Shown here in pieces: positions 34,721-43,488 of a stretch of 64,000 nucleotides of DNA; position 1 is the stretch's first letter; each line of letters begins with the position of its first letter. Where the stretch lies: NCBI RefSeq assembly GCF_000024865.1, contig NC_013595.1, forward strand, positions 4,464,001 to 4,528,000. Reading direction: 5' to 3'. The notes beneath the pieces were generated by a model. The model ran no database searches and was not told where the DNA came from. It saw only the letters and a list, made by a program, of their open reading frames with translations. The position numbers and the translations under genes are program-made. This DNA is from Streptosporangium roseum DSM 43021. Lineage in GTDB: Bacteria > Actinomycetota > Actinomycetes > Streptosporangiales > Streptosporangiaceae.

Positions 34721-35841
34721 TCCTCGGCGTCGATCTCGGATGGCACGCGCCGGTGGTGGCGGCCGTCCGGGACGGTGCCCTGACGGAGGCGGGAGCGGCG
34801 GTCAGGGCGGTGTCGGTCGCGGTGGACCTGGACACCGTACGGCGGGCACGGGTCGCGGCGATCAGGGTCGCCGGGCCGTGCCCGCCGGGGCTCGGCCCCC
34901 TGGCGGGCTGGCCGGACGGCTCGGGGGTGGGGAAGGTCGTCCGGGGCGGCCACAGCCTCACCGGGCGGCCGATCGCCGAGCTGGACGCCGCCGCGGTGGC
35001 CCGGTTCGCCGCCGGGTGCGGCCTGACGGACTTCGCGGTGACCGCGACCGGGTCGCCGGGGCTGCCCGACCACGAGCTGGCCGTCGCCGAGATCATCACG
35101 GCCGAGGTGCCCGGGGCGCGGATCACCCTGTCGTACGAGTTCGGCCGGGCCGGGCTGCGGGAGAGGGAGAACAGCGCGATCCTGAACGCGGCGCTCGGTC
35201 CGGAGGCGGACCGGATCGCGGGCCGGGTCGCCGCCGGGGTGGCCCGCGACCTGCCGGGGACGCCGCTGTTCTTCGCCAGGACCGGGACGGGCCTGGTCTC
35301 GGCCCACTACTTCCGCCGCTACCCGCTGGTCTGCTACCTGGGCGCCTTCACCTGCGCGCTGCGCGGCGGCGCGGCGCTGGCCGGGCTGGGCGACACCGCG
35401 GTCCAGGAGCGGGGGAGGACGGTGCGTACCGGCCTCGTGGCCGGAGGAGTACCCAGGACCGGGGGACGGCGCGGCGCGGACGTCCCGGTCAACGTGCCGC
35501 TGCCGATGCTCGTGTCGGCTCCGGGGGGCGTCGCGGTGGGGCCCTTCGCACGGGAGGCGGGGCCGGGCTGGCAGGTGCCGGAGCGGGCGGAGCTGGCCGT
35601 GGCCTACGGGGCGGCGCTGGCCGGGCCCGCCGCCGAGGTGGAGCGGATCGTGCACGCCCGGGGCCGGGCCGAGCTCGACCGGGCGATCGACGACGCCCGC
35701 GACGAGGCGCTGACGCGCGTGGTGAGCGCCGGGGCGGTCCCCGGATCCGCCCGCGTCGCCACCACGGTCGTCAACCCGCTCTCCTACCTGCCCGACGGTC
35801 TCTACCGGGTCCAGGTCAAGGCGGAGGGGACGGCTCCGTGA
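34717..35841 (+). CDS. Shortened hydantoinase A/oxoprolinase-like protein lacking nucleotide motifs
   Basis: A 374-residue relative of the HyuA subunit that normally pairs with DUF917 proteins. The similarity is clear in VRGGHSLTGRPIAELDAAAV, the TGSPGLPDHELAVAEIITAE segment, YEFGRAGLRERENSAILNAAL and the C-terminal NPLSYLPDGLYRVQVKA. However, the first phosphate loop is GVDLGWHAPVVAAV instead of GxDxGGTxTD, and the DIGGTTTD and GGGS motifs of the middle are absent. The family is usually above 500 residues. ATP hydrolysis is therefore unlikely. It is coupled to the MFS gene by ATGA and to DUF917 by GTGA overlaps. It is either a pseudo-enzyme scaffold or a new activity; the reading frame is intact. 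Confidence 0.75.
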   Translation: MILGVDLGWHAPVVAAVRDGALTEAGAAVRAVSVAVDLDTVRRARVAAIRVAGPCPPGLGPLAGWPDGSGVGKVVRGGHSLTGRPIAELDAAAVARFAAGCGLTDFAVTATGSPGLPDHELAVAEIITAEVPGARITLSYEFGRAGLRERENSAILNAALGPEADRIAGRVAAGVARDLPGTPLFFARTGTGLVSAHYFRRYPLVCYLGAFTCALRGGAALAGLGDTAVQERGRTVRTGLVAGGVPRTGGRRGADVPVNVPLPMLVSAPGGVAVGPFAREAGPGWQVPERAELAVAYGAALAGPAAEVERIVHARGRAELDRAIDDARDEALTRVVSAGAVPGSARVATTVVNPLSYLPDGLYRVQVKAEGTAP

Positions 35842-36911
35842 GCCGCCTCCGGGACGGGGCCGGAGGGGATCCCCGAGTGATCGGCCCCGATTCGCTCGGC
35901 GCCTTCGCCGCCGGGTCGCGGCTGTTCGCCACCGGCGCGGCCGACTCGTCCTTCCAGGTCGCGCTCGACTGGGCCGGATCGGTGCTCGGCGCCGGGGTGC
36001 CGGTGGTCGGCGCGGACGCGCTGCCGCCGGAGACGCTCTCCGTCGCGATCAGCCTCTACGGTTCCACCACGGCCCTCGGTGAGCAGCTGCCCGGCGGGGA
36101 CGAGCCCCGGCGGGTGGTCCACGCGCTGGAGCGGCGGCTCGGCCGGAAGGCGGGCGCGGTCGTGGCGCTCAACCTCGCCGCGGAGAACGCGCTGCTCCCG
36201 GTGATCACCGCGGCGCTGCTGGACGTGCCGCTGGTGGACGGCGACGGCACCGGGCGGGTGTTCCCGCTGATCGAGCAGACCACCTTCACGCTGGGCGGGG
36301 TCGCCGCCACGCCGCTCGAACTCGCCGGTCCCACCGGGGACCTGGTGGGGCTGGACACCGAGCCCGACCGGGTGGAGGAGCTGGCGCGCCCCCTGGTCCT
36401 GGCCCTGGGCGGCTGGGCGCTGGCCGCCTGCTACCCGATGCCCGCCGGGGTCCTGTCGCGTGTCCTGGTCCCCGGCACGGTCAGCCGCCTGCTGGCGGCC
36501 GGCGTCCCGGGAGCGCCGCGCTCCCTGGCCGCGCCGTACGGCGTGCGGACCCTGTGCCGGGGCCGGATCACCGAGGTGGGGGGCAGCACCGGGTACGTCA
36601 GGGACCTGTCGGCGCCGCCGCTGCCGTCGCTGCCGTCCAGCATCGTGGTCCAGGAGAGCGAGGGGCTGGGCAGGCTGGTCCGGCTGGAGGCGCACAACGA
36701 GATCGTTCTGGCGCTGGCCGACGGCGCGGTGGCGGCCATGGCGCCCGACCAGATCTGCATGATCTCGGCACTGGACGGGGTGGTGGTGGACGTCGACAAG
36801 GCGTATCCGGGTCTGGAGGTGGAGGTCATGGTGGTGAGGGCCGCGCCCGCGTGGCACACCGGGCGGGGCAGGGCGCTGGGCGGGCTGAGGGCGTTCGGGG
36901 TGCCGTTGTGA
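35838..36911 (+). CDS. DUF917 (S-Me-THD) family protein, divergent
   Basis: A 357-residue member of the family known as DUF917, later named for S-methyl-thiohydantoin desulfurase. Aligned by eye, the family features are LLDVPLVDGDGTGRVFPLIE (family: D-x-D-G-x-G-R-A-F-P-E), GGVAATPLELAG, ALGGWALAACYPMPAG and the C-terminal ALADGAVAAMAPDQICMIS. The N-terminal GTGGGG loop reads ATGAADS and the EIGGxN motif reads LAAENA, so two conserved loops are altered. The GTG at 35838 overlaps the previous stop; the GTG at 35877, with GGAGGGG upstream, would fit the family's usual start better. With the HyuA-like partner also degenerate, both subunits seem to have changed together. Confidence 0.78.
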   Translation: MSRLRDGAGGDPRVIGPDSLGAFAAGSRLFATGAADSSFQVALDWAGSVLGAGVPVVGADALPPETLSVAISLYGSTTALGEQLPGGDEPRRVVHALERRLGRKAGAVVALNLAAENALLPVITAALLDVPLVDGDGTGRVFPLIEQTTFTLGGVAATPLELAGPTGDLVGLDTEPDRVEELARPLVLALGGWALAACYPMPAGVLSRVLVPGTVSRLLAAGVPGAPRSLAAPYGVRTLCRGRITEVGGSTGYVRDLSAPPLPSLPSSIVVQESEGLGRLVRLEAHNEIVLALADGAVAAMAPDQICMISALDGVVVDVDKAYPGLEVEVMVVRAAPAWHTGRGRALGGLRAFGVPL

Positions 36912-36936
36912 GGCGGGACGGGCGGCCGGGGGAGAG

Positions 36937-38454
36937 ATGATGACCGACTTGAGGGGGCGTGCGGGGTGGGCCACGCCGGTCACGGTGGCCGAGCTGGTCA
37001 ACGCCGGCCCGCTGGCCGGGGCTCGGATGTACGGCACGGGGGAGAACCCGGTCCGCCAGGTCCGGATCGTCGACGACCTGGCGGTGTTCGGGTCGGTGGT
37101 CCCGCACACGGCGGTGGTGCTGATCGGGGCCGCGGCCGGCGGCGGCTGGGCGGTGGAGATGGCCATGCGCCGGGCGTGGGAGCAGGCCGCCGCGTGCGTG
37201 ATCGCCTCCTCGGCGGGCGGGGGCGCGGGGTCCGGTGAGGTGCTGGCCGAACGGCTCGGCGTCACGTTGATCGTCGTTGACGAGGACCCGCTGGTGACGG
37301 CGGTGCGGGTGGCGTCGGCGGCGGCCCGTCCGGAGGCGGCCAGGACCCAGCTGGTGGCCCGCTGCGCGACCAGGCTGGCGGAGGCGGGATCGTCGGCCCG
37401 GCGGGTCCTCGGCGTGCTCAACGCCGAGCTGTCCGGGACCGCCGTGGCCTTCCTGGACCCGTACGGCTCGCACCTGGCGGGCCGTCGCGGCCAGGGGCAC
37501 TCCCTGGCGGAGGTGGAGGTGCCCGACGCGGAGGGCAGGCCGCTGGGGGTGCTCGTGGCCTACGGCTCCTTCCGCTCGCCGGGCTGGCCGTCCGTGGTGA
37601 GCGCCGTCCTGGCCCTGGCGGCCGCCCCGCTGGCCGCGTGGGCCGCCACCGGACGCCTGGCCGCCGAGCGGGACACGGCGCTCCAGTCGGCCCTCGCCGC
37701 GCGGCTGCTGGCCCGGGCCACGCGGCCGGGGGCCTTCACGGAGCCCGCCGGTGCGCCGGAGGCCGCCCCGGCGGGCGGCGGCCCGGCCGGTGCGGCGGCG
37801 GAGGAGGGGGCGGACGGAGTGCTCGGGCGGGCGGTCGCCCTGGGCTGGCCGGTCACCGGTCCGCTCACCGGCTACGCCGTCCGGCCCTTCGACGACGGGT
37901 GGGAAGGGGCAGGGGTGATCGGGCCGGTCATCGCCGCCTCCCTGGGGCCCGGTCCCGTGCTGCGCCGCGGCGGGAGCTGGGCGGGCTGGTCGGGGCTGCC
38001 GCCGGACCGGCTCGCCGGACGCCTGGCCGAGTGCCTGCGGGCCCTGCCCGCGCCCTGCTCGGCGGGCGTCGGCGCCCAGGCGGCCGACCTGAGCGGTATG
38101 GAGGAGTCGCTGCTCGGGGCGGAGGCCGCCGCCCTCGTCTCCCCGGCGGGCGTGGTCGCCCGCGCCGACCGGCTGGGCCCGGCCAGGCTGCTGGCCGCGC
38201 TGCCCTCCGGAGTCCTCCGCGCCCAGGCGCGGGTGATCCTCGGGCCGCTGCTGGCGGTGGACCGGGAGGGGACGCTGCTGGAGACCCTGGCCGCCGTCCT
38301 GGACGAGGGAGGGGCCTCGCGGGCGGCCGATCGCCTCGGCGTCCACCGCAACACCGTTACCACCCGCCTCGACCGGATCCGCGCGGCCGGGTTCGACGTC
38401 GACGACCCGGCGACCCGGCTCGCCCTGCACCTGGCCTGCCACGTGCTGCGCTGA
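36937..38454 (+). CDS. PucR family transcriptional regulator
   Basis: A 505-residue regulator. The N-terminal PucR domain starts VTVAELVNAGPLAGARMYG and includes RQVRIVDDLAVFGSVVPHTA (about residues 12-130). A GGDEF-like/GAF-like middle follows, with an Ala/Gly-rich insert around 265-290. The C-terminal HTH_30 domain is LAAVLDEGGASRAADRLGVH, then RNTVTTRLDRIRAAGFDVDD (about 450-495). In Bacillus PucR controls purine catabolism and relatives control hydantoin or allantoin use. It closes the operon of the MFS, HyuA-like and DUF917 genes (26-bp gap), so it is likely their own regulator. Confidence 0.88.
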   Translation: MMTDLRGRAGWATPVTVAELVNAGPLAGARMYGTGENPVRQVRIVDDLAVFGSVVPHTAVVLIGAAAGGGWAVEMAMRRAWEQAAACVIASSAGGGAGSGEVLAERLGVTLIVVDEDPLVTAVRVASAAARPEAARTQLVARCATRLAEAGSSARRVLGVLNAELSGTAVAFLDPYGSHLAGRRGQGHSLAEVEVPDAEGRPLGVLVAYGSFRSPGWPSVVSAVLALAAAPLAAWAATGRLAAERDTALQSALAARLLARATRPGAFTEPAGAPEAAPAGGGPAGAAAEEGADGVLGRAVALGWPVTGPLTGYAVRPFDDGWEGAGVIGPVIAASLGPGPVLRRGGSWAGWSGLPPDRLAGRLAECLRALPAPCSAGVGAQAADLSGMEESLLGAEAAALVSPAGVVARADRLGPARLLAALPSGVLRAQARVILGPLLAVDREGTLLETLAAVLDEGGASRAADRLGVHRNTVTTRLDRIRAAGFDVDDPATRLALHLACHVLR

Positions 38455-38528
38455 CCTCCTCGGAGCGGCCGTGAGGGTGGGGCGGCGCCGGCCGGTTCCC
38501 GCCACGCCGGCAGTGCCGAAAACTTTAT

Positions 38529-38540
38529 CTGTCTTGACAG
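38529..38540. promoter_or_regulatory. Palindromic operator CTGTC-TT-GACAG
   Basis: Perfect 5-bp arms with a 2-bp spacer, 28 bp before the start of the ArsR remnant and within TATCTGTCTTGACAGG. It overlaps a TTGACA -35-like hexamer (one mismatch at the end). It probably served the now truncated ArsR protein. Confidence 0.55.
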
Positions 38541-38568
38541 GAAAACTCTCCATTGAGATCGTTGGGGC

Positions 38569-38670
38569 ATGCTGGACGTGGCGGTGATCGAGGATCCGGT
38601 GGAGCCGGTCGAGGAGCGGCGCGAGGGCGACCCGGCCGGGCGGCCGGAGGCGGGCGCGATCACCGCGTGA
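38569..38670 (+). pseudogene. ArsR-type regulator remnant with HTH deleted
   Basis: An open frame of 33 codons: MLDVAVIEDP followed by VEPVEERREGDPAGRP and AGAITA. MLDVAVIEDP is the characteristic N-terminus, and LVELVEERRKGN the wing region, of the ArsR regulators that normally precede AHSA1 genes (recall of the family, not a search). Here the two pieces are joined directly, so about 50-60 codons carrying the DNA-binding helices are missing. The operator and the AHSA1 gene are still in place. A functional micro-protein is possible but less likely than a decayed gene. Confidence 0.6.
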
Positions 38671-38734
38671 CCGTCGCGGCCCGTCCCGCCGCCACGATCG
38701 AGACGGACACGAGTACGGCGAAGGAGTTCCGAAG

Positions 38735-39481
38735 GTGCCGCGCGAATTCGAGATCCATCGGGAGGCCGAGCTCGGCACGGCCCCGGAGCAGGTGTGGGAG
38801 GCGATCGCCACCGGCCCGGGGGTCGACTCCTGGTTCGTGGGGCGCAGCCATGTCGAGCCCGCCGAGGGCGGCGCGGTCCGCACGGACATGGGGAACGGCC
38901 ATGTCCAGGAGTCCGTCGTGACCGCGTGGAACCCGCTGAAGCAGTTCGCCTACCGCAGCGACGGCGAGAACGGGAGATTCGTCGCGTTCGAATACCTCAT
39001 CGAGGGACGCGGCAGGGGCAGCACCGTCCTGCGGACCGTGGCCAGCGGTTTCCTGCCCGGCGACGACTGGGAGGCGGAGTACGACGCCATGACCAAGGGC
39101 GGGGAGATGTACTTCCGCACGCTGGTCGAGCGCCTCACGCACTTCCCCGGCCGGGCCGCGTCGTCCTTCACCGTGTTCGGACCGCCGGTGGCCGGCTGGG
39201 AGCGGACGCGGGCGGCGCTCGTCGGCGCGCTCGGGCTGAGCGACCCGGTCACCGAAGGCGACCGGGTCCGCTTCACCCCGGACGGGCTCGCGCCGGTCGA
39301 GGGCGTCGTGTACGCCGTCAACCCCGACACCCTGGGCGTGCGCACGGGCGACGCGATGTACCGGTTCCTGCGCGCCTTCCGGGGCGGGCTGATGATCGGC
39401 CACCACATCTTCTCCGACGGGGCGGACATCGAGGAGACCGAGCGGGCCTGGCGGGCCTGGCTCACCCGGCTGCCCGTCTGA
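38735..39481 (+). CDS. AHSA1/SRPBCC family protein
   Basis: A 248-residue SRPBCC (START-like) protein. The first domain has IHREAELGTAPEQVWEAIAT and GVDSWFVGRSHVEP (residues 6-40), and a second half begins around residue 140 with SSFTVFGPPVAGWERTRAAL. AHSA1-type proteins bind hydrophobic ligands in a helix-grip fold; bacterial members are usually paired with ArsR repressors that control them. The paired ArsR gene upstream is reduced to a remnant, so this gene may now be constitutive or differently controlled. The GTG at 38735 follows AAGGAG at 11 nt. The 202 bp downstream are non-coding. Confidence 0.8.
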   Translation: MPREFEIHREAELGTAPEQVWEAIATGPGVDSWFVGRSHVEPAEGGAVRTDMGNGHVQESVVTAWNPLKQFAYRSDGENGRFVAFEYLIEGRGRGSTVLRTVASGFLPGDDWEAEYDAMTKGGEMYFRTLVERLTHFPGRAASSFTVFGPPVAGWERTRAALVGALGLSDPVTEGDRVRFTPDGLAPVEGVVYAVNPDTLGVRTGDAMYRFLRAFRGGLMIGHHIFSDGADIEETERAWRAWLTRLPV

Positions 39482-39683
39482 CAGCGCATCCGCCACCGGC
39501 CGCCCGTCCGGCAGCCAGCGCGCACATCCGCCACCGGCCGCCTGCCGGGCGGACAGCGCGCGCACCCGTCACCAGGACTCCCGGGAGCCGCCGTGCGGGA
39601 GATCGTCGCGGGTCTTCTCAGGCCGCCGGACGGCGTCGGGGAGGCGCCGCGAGCGCGGCGCCTCCCCTGCCTCCCCGCTTCGA

Positions 39684-41363
39684 CTACCTCACCGGCGGGA
39701 CGGGCGCGGCGGCCGGGCCGACCTGAGCGCGACCCGGCGGCGTGACCATGCCCTCGGCGAGGTCGCGGGCGAGGGCCGGAGCGTCCCGGAGCTCCGCGGG
39801 ACCGTACCCGCCGCCGCCGCCGGACTCGCAGCGCAGCACGTCCCCCTTGCGGACCGCGAGGGCGTTGACCTTGAGCATCTCGCGCTCGCCCGGCCTGCCC
39901 GGGTTGAGGGTCACCCGGGGCGGGGCCCCGGCGCCGCCCCCGGCCAGGCCCCAGGCGGGCGTGACCGAGCGCTCGAACCACAGCGACAGCGAGGTGTCCC
40001 CGCTGAACTCGTACTCCCGCACGACACCGTTGCCGCCACGCCACCGCCCGGCGCCGCCGGTGCCGGGCCGGATCTCGTAGCGGGTCACGCGGACCGGGAA
40101 GAGGGTCTCCAGCACCTCGATCGGCATGTCGCGCAGGGAGCCGTTGACGCTGTTGATCAGGCAGGTCTCGCCGTCGCCGCCGTCCCAGGCCCCCCAGCCG
40201 CCGACGGTCGCCTCCTGGGAGACGTACAGCTTGCCGGTGCGCGGGTCCACCCCGGACATCTGGACGATGAGGGAGTCGCCGTAGCTGGCCGCCGCGGCCT
40301 TGCCGGGCAGCGCCGGGGCGAGGGCCCTGACCACCAGGTCGATGACCAGTCCCAGATGGGAGTAGTAGTACTGGCAGGCGGCGGGCGCCTCGGCGGCGAG
40401 CATCGAACCGGGCCGGGTCGCCACCGAGAGCGGCCGGAAGGACCCTCCGTTGAGCGGCACCTCACCGCTGACCAGGAGCTTGTAGGCGACCCGGACGGCG
40501 GCCACGGCCTGGGCGGCGCCGCAGTTGACCGGCCCGGTGGCCTGGTCGGCGCAGTCGGTGAGGTCCACCGTGACGCTCTCGCCGGCCACGGTCACGGTCA
40601 CGTTCACCGGCAGCGGGGTGGCCAGGTCGATGCCGTCGTTGTCCAGGAACCCCCCGGCCCGGTAGACCCCGTCGGGGACGGCGGCGATCGCGGCCCGCTC
40701 CAGCTGCTCGGTCTGCGCGAAGATCTCGTCCCTGGCGGCCGTCACCGTGTCGAGGCCCCAGCGGGAGACGATCTCGGCCAGGCGGCGCCGCCCGGTCGTC
40801 ACGCAGGCCACCTGGGCCCGCATGTCGCCGAGGGTGGCGTGGGGGAACCGCACGTTGCGGGCGATCACCTCGTGCAGGTCCGCGCGGGGCTCGCCGCCCT
40901 CGTAGATCCTGACCGGGCCCAGGCGCAGCCCCTCCTGGAAGATCGAGGTGGAGTCCATCGACCCGCCCGGGTCCTTGGACCCCATGTCCAGCCAGTGCGC
41001 GCGGGACGCGGCGAAGCCGGCCAGCTCGCCGTCGACGAAGATCGGCCCGTAGACGGTGACGTCGTTGAGGTGGGTGCCGCCGATGTAGGAGTCGTTGAGC
41101 ACCCACACGTCGCCCTCCCGCCACACCTGGCGGCCGTGCAGGCGCTCGGTCTCGCGGGTGCAGACCTCCAGGTTGCCCAGGAAGATCGGCAGGCCGGAGG
41201 ACTGGCCGAGCACGTTGTGGTCGCGGTCGAGCAGGGCGACCGCGCAGTCCTTCGCCTCGTAGATCACCGGAGTGTAGGAGGACCTGATCAGCGTGGTGTT
41301 CATGTCCTCGGCCGCCTGCAGCAGCGCGCATCGGATGATCTCCGTGGTCACCGGGTCGATCAC
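39684..41363 (-). CDS. hyuB: Hydantoinase B/oxoprolinase family protein
   Basis: A 559-residue HyuB subunit. It has VTTEIIRCALLQAAEDMNTT near the start, DCAVALLDRDHNVLGQSSGLP, WVLNDSYIGGTHLNDVTVYG (about 97-116), GSKDPGGSMDS and the C-terminal RCESGGGGGYGPA loop, as in N-methylhydantoinase/5-oxoprolinase B subunits. With HyuA it forms an ATP-dependent ring-opening amidohydrolase for hydantoins or 5-oxoproline, or an acetophenone/acetone-carboxylase-like enzyme; the substrate cannot be fixed from sequence. The GTG start at 41363 overlaps the hyuA stop (GTGA). The open frame continuing to 43646 is antisense-free but off-frame to HyuA and is not a fusion. The operon converges on the PucR/AHSA1 region. 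Confidence 0.9.
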   Translation of the reverse strand: MIDPVTTEIIRCALLQAAEDMNTTLIRSSYTPVIYEAKDCAVALLDRDHNVLGQSSGLPIFLGNLEVCTRETERLHGRQVWREGDVWVLNDSYIGGTHLNDVTVYGPIFVDGELAGFAASRAHWLDMGSKDPGGSMDSTSIFQEGLRLGPVRIYEGGEPRADLHEVIARNVRFPHATLGDMRAQVACVTTGRRRLAEIVSRWGLDTVTAARDEIFAQTEQLERAAIAAVPDGVYRAGGFLDNDGIDLATPLPVNVTVTVAGESVTVDLTDCADQATGPVNCGAAQAVAAVRVAYKLLVSGEVPLNGGSFRPLSVATRPGSMLAAEAPAACQYYYSHLGLVIDLVVRALAPALPGKAAAASYGDSLIVQMSGVDPRTGKLYVSQEATVGGWGAWDGGDGETCLINSVNGSLRDMPIEVLETLFPVRVTRYEIRPGTGGAGRWRGGNGVVREYEFSGDTSLSLWFERSVTPAWGLAGGGAGAPPRVTLNPGRPGEREMLKVNALAVRKGDVLRCESGGGGGYGPAELRDAPALARDLAEGMVTPPGRAQVGPAAAPVPPVR

Positions 41364-43390
41364 TTGACTCCTCCCACCTTGATGATCAGAAAGCCGTTGC
41401 CGTCCACCGAGGCCACGCAGCCCGGCGGGATCACCGTGGTCGCCGTCTCCTCGACGACGATCGCCGGACCGGTGAGCTCGCCCTCCAGCGCGCCGCGGCG
41501 CAGCACGGGGGTGGGGTGCGCCTCGCCGTCGAAGATCACTTCTCGTACGGTCCGCGTCCCCTCGTCCGGCTGGGCGGCGTGGGTGGCGGCGGTCCGGGGG
41601 AAGACGCCGAAACCGGTGCTGCGGAGCGTCACGAACTCCACCGGCGCCTCGGGGGTGGCGTGGCCGTACCGCTTGGTGTGCGCGTCGGCGTAGCGGGCCG
41701 CGATCCGCTCCGGGAAGCCGGGCGTGCCCGGCTCCGCGGCGTCCCGCAGGGGAACGGTCAGGGTGTAGTCCTGGCCCTCGTAGCGCATGTCCACCGCGTG
41801 CTCGATCCGCATCCGGCCGCCGGCCACGCCCTGCCCGGCCAGCTCCTCCAGCGCCTGGTCCTGCAGGTCCTTCAGCCGGGACGCCATGTCGGCGCCGTCC
41901 AGCTCCCCGCCCGAGCGGAAGTACGGATGGCTCAGGTCGCGGCGGACGTCGGCCTCCAGCATGCCCCAGGCCGAGAACGCGCCGGGGAAGCGGGGGACGA
42001 CCACCTCGGAGATGCCGAGCTCGCGGGCGATGAAGACCGCGTGCATGGCGCCCGCGCCGCCGAAGGCGACCAGGGCGAACTCGCGCGGCTCGACCCCGTG
42101 CTCCACGGTGAGGGTCCGGATGGCCTGGGCCATCTTGGCGTTGGCCACGCTGCAGATGCCCTCGGCGATCTGGAGCGTCTCCAGGCGGAGCTCGCGCCCC
42201 AGGTCGGCCACGGCCGTGTGGGCGGCATGGACGTCCAGGGACATCAGCCCGCCGGCGAACCAGGACGGGTCCACCCTGCCGAGCACCACGTTGGCGTCGG
42301 TGACGGTCGGCCGGACGCCGCCCCGGCCGTAGCAGGCCGGTCCGGGCACGGCTCCTGCCGACTCGGGGCCGACCCGCAGCGCACCGGCCTCGGCGTAGGC
42401 GATCGAGCCGCCGCCGGCGCCGATCGTGTGGAGGTTCACGATCGGCATCAGCACGGGGAAGCCCTCGACACGCGCCTCGGTGCTGATGTCGGGCCTGCCG
42501 TCGACCACCAGGGACACGTCGAAGGAGGTGCCTCCCATGTCCACGCAGATGGCGTTGGGCCGGCCCAGGAGCCGGGCCGCCGCGACGCCGCCCATGGTGC
42601 CGCCGACCGGGCCGGACAGCAGGGTCTGCAGCGGGCGCCGCATCGCGTGGGAGGCGTTGACCAGGCCTCCGGAGGACTGCATGACGTGCACCGGGACGGT
42701 CAGGCCCCGCTCGGCGAACCGCTCCTCGATCCCGGCGAGGTAACGGCGGACCACCGGTCCGGTGTAGGCCTCCAGCACGGCGGAGGACGTCCGCTCGTAC
42801 TCGCGCCATTCGCGGGCCACCTCGTGGGAGAGGACGACGAGGGTGTCCTCGCCCAGCTCCTCGGCCAGGATCTCGCCCGCGCGGATCTCGTGGGCGGGGT
42901 TGACGTAGCTGAACAGCAGGCAGACCGCGACCGCGTCGAAGCTCTCGCCGCGGGCCCGCCGGGCCGCGGCCCTGACCGCGCCCTCGTCCAGGGGGACGAG
43001 TTCCTCGCCGCGCCAGTCCAGCCGTCCGGCGACCTCCGTCACGTCCGAGCGGGGCACCAGCGGCTCGGGCTTGCGGTAGCGCAGGTCGAACATCCGGTCC
43101 CGGTTGCCCCGGGCGATCCGGTAGACGTCCCGGGCCCCCTCCCCGGTGACCAGCAGCACCCGCGCCCCCTTGCGCTCCAGCAGCGCGTTGAGCCCCTGGG
43201 TGGTGCCGTGCACGAAGAAGGAGATCTCGGAGGGGTCGTCCACGACCCGGCCGAGCGCGGAGAACACGCCGTCGGCGAGGTTTCCCGGTGTGGTCGGCGC
43301 CTTCGAGGCCACCACGCGGCCGGTCCGTTCGTCGTAGCGGACGACGTCGGTGAAGGTACCGCCGATGTCCATGGCGGTTCGGAAGCTCAT
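41360..43390 (-). CDS. hyuA: Hydantoinase A/oxoprolinase family protein
   Basis: A 676-residue full-length HyuA subunit. The ATP-binding motifs are intact: AMDIGGTFTDVVRYD (residues 6-20), HGTTQGLNALLERKG, SGPVGGTMGGVAAARLLG, ICVDMGGTSFDVSLV and TIGAGGGSIAYAE. This contrasts with the degenerate HyuA-like protein at 34717. It partners the HyuB encoded 3' with a 4-bp overlap. The ATG at 43390 lies directly before the conserved loop; no clear SD is seen. It is divergent from the yigZ gene, with 98 bp between the starts. No regulator or transporter is adjacent, so control may come from the PucR gene at 36937 (inference). Confidence 0.92.
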   Translation of the reverse strand: MSFRTAMDIGGTFTDVVRYDERTGRVVASKAPTTPGNLADGVFSALGRVVDDPSEISFFVHGTTQGLNALLERKGARVLLVTGEGARDVYRIARGNRDRMFDLRYRKPEPLVPRSDVTEVAGRLDWRGEELVPLDEGAVRAAARRARGESFDAVAVCLLFSYVNPAHEIRAGEILAEELGEDTLVVLSHEVAREWREYERTSSAVLEAYTGPVVRRYLAGIEERFAERGLTVPVHVMQSSGGLVNASHAMRRPLQTLLSGPVGGTMGGVAAARLLGRPNAICVDMGGTSFDVSLVVDGRPDISTEARVEGFPVLMPIVNLHTIGAGGGSIAYAEAGALRVGPESAGAVPGPACYGRGGVRPTVTDANVVLGRVDPSWFAGGLMSLDVHAAHTAVADLGRELRLETLQIAEGICSVANAKMAQAIRTLTVEHGVEPREFALVAFGGAGAMHAVFIARELGISEVVVPRFPGAFSAWGMLEADVRRDLSHPYFRSGGELDGADMASRLKDLQDQALEELAGQGVAGGRMRIEHAVDMRYEGQDYTLTVPLRDAAEPGTPGFPERIAARYADAHTKRYGHATPEAPVEFVTLRSTGFGVFPRTAATHAAQPDEGTRTVREVIFDGEAHPTPVLRRGALEGELTGPAIVVEETATTVIPPGCVASVDGNGFLIIKVGGVK

Positions 43391-43488
43391 GTGCCGAAGG
43401 TATGCGAGGGTGATCTCCCGTTCCTGGGCGCTCCGCACAGCCCGGACCGTCCAGCCGGGCGATCCGCACTCGCCGGTAGCCTGTCCGG

